Origin: Owenia fusiformis
Lineage: Eukaryota > Annelida > Polychaeta > Sabellida > Oweniidae
NCBI GenBank assembly: GCA_903813345.2
Contig: CAIIXF020000001.1
Location: 43,059,366 to 43,123,365 of the forward strand
Length of the DNA stretch: 64,000 nucleotides
Reading direction: 5' to 3'
Below, piece by piece: positions 59,276 to 64,000 of the stretch. The notes beneath the pieces were generated by a model. The model did no database searches, was not told where the DNA came from, and saw nothing but the letters and a program-made list of their open reading frames with translations. The position numbers were made by a program, and so were the translations under genes. How positions within the stretch are numbered: the first letter of the stretch is position 1; every line of letters begins with the position of its first letter.

Positions 59276-60051
59276 TCCCATGAGATGGATATAGAGAAGC
59301 CATCCATCTGTCTGTCCATTCATTTATTCATCTGTCCGGGTGATAACTCAAACTCAGTTGACAGTTTTGGTTAAAGAGTTCGAGTTGGGATATAGAAAAA
59401 TGAAAAAGCAGTCATAGATTTTGGTTAATGTCTTATGGGCAAAGGATCTCTGCTCATGAAGGCATTTTCAATATGGCTTCTCATTTCAAAATGGCCATAA
59501 TTTTTCGTAAAAACTAATCTTAGATAACTCAAATATCGCTTGATAGATTTGGTTCAAATTTTTATATGCCACTGCCTCTGCTCAAGAAGGAAATTTCATG
59601 AAAGCTGTTCATTTAAAAGTGGCCGCCATTGTTCATGATAAAAATGTAATATTTAATAACTCAAATTCCAGTTGATGGATTTATTTGAGATTTTATACGC
59701 TGATGCCATAGGGACATATCAATCTGCTCAAGAAGGTATTTCCATGGTGACTGCTGAATTCAAAGTGGTTGCCATTTCTCAGGAAAAATCTCCCTAGACA
59801 ATTTACCTGGTAACATAAATACCACTTTGATTTGTTCTAAATATTATACCCCAATGCCTTATGATCATAAGACTTCTACTAGAGAAAGAATTTATAGTAT
59901 GGAATCAGGTCACTTCATCATTGTAGATTTTGCAGAAATAAAATTACTCTACTGCTTCCTGGTTATTTTTCTATTCTGGTATGTTTATTGAGGGAATTGA
60001 TAATATATTGTTCGGTGGGATTTGCTACTCTGGGAGGCTGCTGTTTTCTAG
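59276..60051 (+). mobile_element. Helitron-type element, 776 bp, diverged
   Basis: The 5' end is A|TCCCATGAGATGGATATAG and the 3' end is GCTGTTTTCTAG|T, with TTCGGTGGGATTTGCTACTC close to the end. The hairpin is weaker (CTC, TGG, GAG). Three diverged internal units with ATAACTCAAAT words are visible. It is the most diverged of the three full copies. Confidence 0.65.
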
Positions 60052-60689
60052 TAAACACTTCAACTCAAACGAGAGCACTATTTGAGTGGATTGACTGGTT
60101 TTGCTGTTGATTTGCTGAAGACAGGGTTCTTTCCTTACATCTATATCATCACGTGTGTGAGAAAGTATGAAGTCAAATAGAGTAGTAGTACCATATGAGT
60201 GCCATATTATTTTACAATCAGGTGTTTTTATTTATTGAGATTTGTCCCTGTAAGAGGTGTACCATTGGCAGGTTTTACTGTACAAGGAAGTAATAAACTA
60301 TAATTATACTATGAATTTGCAAAAATCTTGTCGACATTTACTGTTACGCTAGAGTAGTACGAGACATACAATACCAAAGATGTTTTTGCTGTAGAAATTT
60401 ATTCATATAAGAAAATAGAATCTGTACAAGAAATATCACAAAGATATGCAACATGTAGCTATAATGTAGTAATTGTGATATCACATATCAAATGAGAATT
60501 ACAATTATAATTCATTCTAAATATAGAAGATAATAAAAGGCTTTCTTTGAATATGTTTGTTCTGTATTTAATTACATAACTTATGGAAAGGCTAATGTTT
60601 TTAAACAACCTATTTATATAGATCTGATGATGTTCCAACAACCTTCACCAATTATAAATAATTAAGATTTACAGGAACTCACTAATCTC

Positions 60690-61000
60690 TGATCTACTGA
60701 CCGACCTGATGAATCTGTTATATTACGAGTCATTCAATTTATTGATGTCAATCAATGTAATATTGTCAATCAATATATTAATGTCAATCAATATATTAAT
60801 GACTCATACAAGAGTCAATCAAATATTAATGTGCTAAAATTGCAATGCTTTGTGAATAAGGCCTCAGATGAATCTGTTATATATATATATGAGTCATTCA
60901 ATTTATTAATGTCAATCAATATTTTAATGTCAATCAATATATCAATGATTCAAATAAGAGTCAATCAATATACAAGTATTAATTTGCTAAATATTGCAAT
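60690..61000. repeat. Duplicated AT-rich block with 20-bp sub-repeats
   Basis: Two ~140-bp blocks (about 60708-60848 and 60867-61000) share GATGAATCTGTTATAT, GAGTCATTCAATTTATT, multiple ATGTCAATCAATAT words, AAGAGTCAATCAA and a final GCTAAAATTGCAAT-like word. The array lies just beyond the 3' end of the 938-aa gene and may be in its 3'UTR. Confidence 0.75.
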
Positions 61001-61052
61001 AACTAAAGAAGCACATTATACTGACTGTCATATATGTTGATGTTATATATTT

Positions 61053-63869
61053 TCATGCAAAATGTTCACCATCTGGGTTGACCATGTGAGGTGTACTTTG
61101 ATTTGATACTAGTCCAAAGACATTCCCCTCCATTAAAAACATCATTCTCTCAGTCCTTATTTCAACTTTCTCTGCCGATTGTCTCACATATGATCTTGGC
61201 ATTTGCCTCACATATGATCTTGGCATTTGCCTCACATTTGACTGACTGCTTGTGCTGTTTATTTCCTGAACACAGAGTTCTTTTCTCACATCTGTAGACA
61301 TGATACAACTTTCAACAGTTTCTTGTCCTACAGTATTTCTTTGTGTTTCTACAATGGTTATGTTTTGTCGGGTAGGTTGAAAAACCTTTGTTTCCTCTGT
61401 CTTGACATTAGCAGTGTGGATGACACTTCGCGATACTTTTATATTGGAAATCTCACTCATGTCATTAGATATTTGCTTCTTTTTCTTTCTTATTACCTTT
61501 GTTCTGGAAAATGGACTTATTTTATCAAAGTCATCATCACTGTCAAAGATTTGACTGTTTTCGGTATCTGTCACTTTGTTTTTCTTTATAGTGCTAACAT
61601 GTTTCCTCTTCAGCTCAACAGTGTTGTTCATGTCATCTGTAATACTCTCTGAGAAAGTGTGGATTTTTTGGACCATATGAGTGCCATAATTAGCAGTCTG
61701 TTGTTCTTTATTTGTTGTTGGTGTTGCATCAACATGGTTTTGGTCAGCAGTGGCAGTCTGTAGAAATGTTTTCCTTCTACATACAGGTTTTCTTTCAGGG
61801 CTTTCTCGTACAAATGAATTCTCTGAGCTCTTTGCTGACTCATGACGAAGATTTGGATCAGATTTTGCACTATTGGGTGCAGTGGGAATATTGGCAGGCA
61901 GTGGCATTGGTGGTCTTTTTTGTACTCTGAACATATCTCTAATATTTTGTTTCGTTGAAGTATCTAGATTTTCATATAAGGGCGTATTATGATTGATTAG
62001 TTTTATTTGGCTCATTGGCCTAACCTTGTTTGTTATCCTTTTAATTAAATATTTTCTTGTTGGACTTTTGGAGTCTGTTGGAGATGTTTGCTTTCCACTA
62101 ATCACTGGGAAGATTTTTGTTGAAGGAGTATTCATGTGCTGAAAATTCCCTCCATATGTATATGGTAATTCTTCATAATGCTCTTCATTCTCATCTTCAT
62201 ATCTTGTATTGGTTGGCATCGGTTGGTTTGTAAATGAGGAATCTGAAGTGACCTCACCCTTGTCTGCCAATATGATACCAGCCCTACTTTTGTCAGGTGA
62301 ATTTTCATCATAGCTATTTTCATATTGTGTTGGCTGGTTTCTGATATTTTCTTCTTCTTCATTATGCAGTTCTTCTTTCAATTCCCTTGATTCTTCTTCA
62401 GAAAAATCAGAACTTTCGGAATCGGAGTCAGAGTCTTTGTATTTATAAGGTAATATTATTTCTCCATTGTTAATGTTTAAATTGAAGTATGTTTTGTTAG
62501 TTTTTGTAAATTGAGAATCTGAATTTTCTTGGTGGGCAGTGACCTTATCCTTGTTAGGCAATATAGTATCAGTGTCTCTTTTGTCACTTTTCTCATTCCT
62601 GTCTGAATCTTCAGATTCAGAATCTGCAATTCTCAATGTGTCATAAATGGACTTGGGTTCATATTTTTCAGTAGTATCTGAAGAATGTGGGTATATCACT
62701 TCATATTGTGTGGTGTTTGAACCTGAGTCAGAATCTAATTGTGAGGAACAATTAGAATCCGAGTCTGCATCTTTTAGAGAATCTTGATGTGGTAATAATA
62801 TGTCTCCATTATTTTCTTTTTCATTGTTTGAGAACTTATATTGATCATATTTCGCAAGGGCCTTGCTGTTTTCAGCAAATATGATATCAAATTCACTTTT
62901 GTCAGCTGAAGTGTCATCATAGCTATCTGAATCTTCAGAATCATTTGGAGATATTACTTCTCTGCTATTTTTGCTTACATGGTCATCTGTGACTATTGAT
63001 AATAAGTCCATGGACGCACCATGCCTCTCACTTTGATCAGAGACTGAAGGTTCAGTTGCTGTATCTGACACAAAATTTGTTCTTTTATCAACTGTTTGTA
63101 CATACTTCATTTGATACATATATGGTAAACTGTCTTCATCACCATGGCTTGAAGGATTCAAGATGTCATTTCGATTGTTTAGAGCAATGTAATCAGTTGT
63201 GATGATTGATTGTAAGTCAACATGATCATTTGGGTTCTCACTTTCATCCCTTGAAGGTGGTTCTGCAGCTACACTTGTGACCCATTCTTCTGTTCTGTCT
63301 ATTCTAGAACAAACCATCTTTGATTCTTCTCTCTTAATGTTAATGTAGGTAGACTCTGGAGAAATAGGTTGTACACACCTTTGAGTTATGCATCCTGCAG
63401 TTTGTTTTCCATTTGTGATCTTACATTTTAATTCTGTCACTTCATTTGTCGGTTCAATGGATTCTGACTTTTGTTTAATGTCCTGTCTTACCAATGGTTG
63501 TACTTTAGTATTACTTTCATCAGTATCACAAATTTCATCGAATTTATTTTGATAATGTATTATTTTATTGTTATTTCCATTTATATATATATTATATATT
63601 TTGGGGCGACGTACAACTTGAGAATCAGGAATAGCTTTGTCACCACTGTCATTTGATTTACTTGTATCTTTTTGGTTTGTGTCACCATTGTCATGTGATT
63701 CACTTGTGGCTTTTTTGTTTATGTCACCATTGTCATTCAATTTACTTGCTTCTGTTTTGCTTGTAAGTCTTTTTGTGAAAACCTCTAATATTGGTTTTCC
63801 AATATATCCAACCATGTTTAAAATGTTATGTGCCACAACAAAAATCGCATCTACTACCCCACGCCACAT
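61053..63869 (-). CDS. Uncharacterised 938-aa disordered acidic protein with candidate amyloid-type motif
   Basis: I do not recognise this protein. It is one unbroken minus-strand coding exon. The ATG lies 7 bp after a TTGATTTTGCAG acceptor (63877-63888), so a 5'UTR intron, or an upstream coding exon, is likely. Residues 1-33 are hydrophobic/amphipathic (VVDAIFVVAHNILNMVGYIG). Residues about 44-77 hold three ~16-aa repeats around N-x-GD. Residues 91-107 (IYNIYINGNNNKIIHY) are the candidate assembly motif. A long Ser/Asp/Glu-rich region follows, with YEVI, YDTL, YEEL and YENL motifs (near residues 388, 409, 566 and 633). A proline-rich RPPMPLPANIP sequence comes after YENL. Near the C-terminus RQMPRSYV is repeated in tandem (24-bp DNA repeat), and the protein ends FGLVSNQSTPHMVNPDGEHF. 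It looks like a scaffold or adaptor. The function is unproven. Confidence 0.75.
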   Translation of the reverse strand: MWRGVVDAIFVVAHNILNMVGYIGKPILEVFTKRLTSKTEASKLNDNGDINKKATSESHDNGDTNQKDTSKSNDSGDKAIPDSQVVRRPKIYNIYINGNNNKIIHYQNKFDEICDTDESNTKVQPLVRQDIKQKSESIEPTNEVTELKCKITNGKQTAGCITQRCVQPISPESTYINIKREESKMVCSRIDRTEEWVTSVAAEPPSRDESENPNDHVDLQSIITTDYIALNNRNDILNPSSHGDEDSLPYMYQMKYVQTVDKRTNFVSDTATEPSVSDQSERHGASMDLLSIVTDDHVSKNSREVISPNDSEDSDSYDDTSADKSEFDIIFAENSKALAKYDQYKFSNNEKENNGDILLPHQDSLKDADSDSNCSSQLDSDSGSNTTQYEVIYPHSSDTTEKYEPKSIYDTLRIADSESEDSDRNEKSDKRDTDTILPNKDKVTAHQENSDSQFTKTNKTYFNLNINNGEIILPYKYKDSDSDSESSDFSEEESRELKEELHNEEEENIRNQPTQYENSYDENSPDKSRAGIILADKGEVTSDSSFTNQPMPTNTRYEDENEEHYEELPYTYGGNFQHMNTPSTKIFPVISGKQTSPTDSKSPTRKYLIKRITNKVRPMSQIKLINHNTPLYENLDTSTKQNIRDMFRVQKRPPMPLPANIPTAPNSAKSDPNLRHESAKSSENSFVRESPERKPVCRRKTFLQTATADQNHVDATPTTNKEQQTANYGTHMVQKIHTFSESITDDMNNTVELKRKHVSTIKKNKVTDTENSQIFDSDDDFDKISPFSRTKVIRKKKKQISNDMSEISNIKVSRSVIHTANVKTEETKVFQPTRQNITIVETQRNTVGQETVESCIMSTDVRKELCVQEINSTSSQSNVRQMPRSYVRQMPRSYVRQSAEKVEIRTERMMFLMEGNVFGLVSNQSTPHMVNPDGEHFA

Positions 63870-64000
63870 AATGAATCTGCAAAATCAAGGATGGTATTAT
63901 TGAAGAGATTTTCAAAAAATGATTAAATTTAATTCAATCCTTCCCCTGTCAAAGGAAAGAGATTATGAATTATTACTGATTTGTCTTAACTAGCAGGTTA

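Noticed and set aside
61323-61652. 109-codon plus-strand frame inside the 938-aa gene
   Set aside because: It is antisense to a long, unbroken coding exon with a clear acceptor. No independent features.

Overview
This is a window of an AT-rich invertebrate animal genome. Genes are split by many GT-AG introns, and introns and spacers are packed with short non-autonomous transposons, minisatellites and two tRNA-derived SINEs. Three conserved bilaterian genes can be read exon by exon. The repeat types suggest a marine invertebrate, but I cannot name the phylum from sequence alone.

Layout. 1-745 is the right end of a repeat with an internal minisatellite. 2024-23491 (+) is a complete eight-exon SLC7A14-like transporter gene (about 756 aa) with a 12 kb first intron. 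24765-30302 (-) is a complete four-exon gene for ATPSCKMT/FAM173B (215 aa), tail-to-tail with the transporter gene. 30751-46039 (+) holds the first 21 coding exons (about 977 aa) of SZT2, a KICSTOR subunit. It is head-to-head with ATPSCKMT across a 448 bp spacer that probably works as a bidirectional promoter. The last SZT2 exon seen ends in a strong splice donor, and I found no later SZT2 exon in the remaining 18 kb.

The right third (52090-63869) carries three genes I do not recognise as known families, encoding 213, 167 and 938 aa (the last on the minus strand). Each has one coding exon and a probable 5'UTR intron. All three have a short beta-prone Ile/Val-Gly-Asn segment early in an otherwise disordered, acidic and basic protein. 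Two also share a [DN]S[GE]FVL motif after it. I propose that they form a local paralog family with a RHIM-like or other amyloid-type assembly motif. This is the best candidate in the window for something undescribed, but it is inference.

The mobile fraction includes a Helitron-type family (5' TC, 3' CTAG or CTAA, insertion between A and T) whose 3' hairpin shows a compensatory base-pair change. It also includes a second family with palindromic 5' ends and internal minisatellites, nested palindromic elements with TA target sites, two elements with perfect 9-bp target-site duplications, a hAT-like element and several mariner-like MITEs. No LTR element, reverse transcriptase or transposase ORF was recognised.
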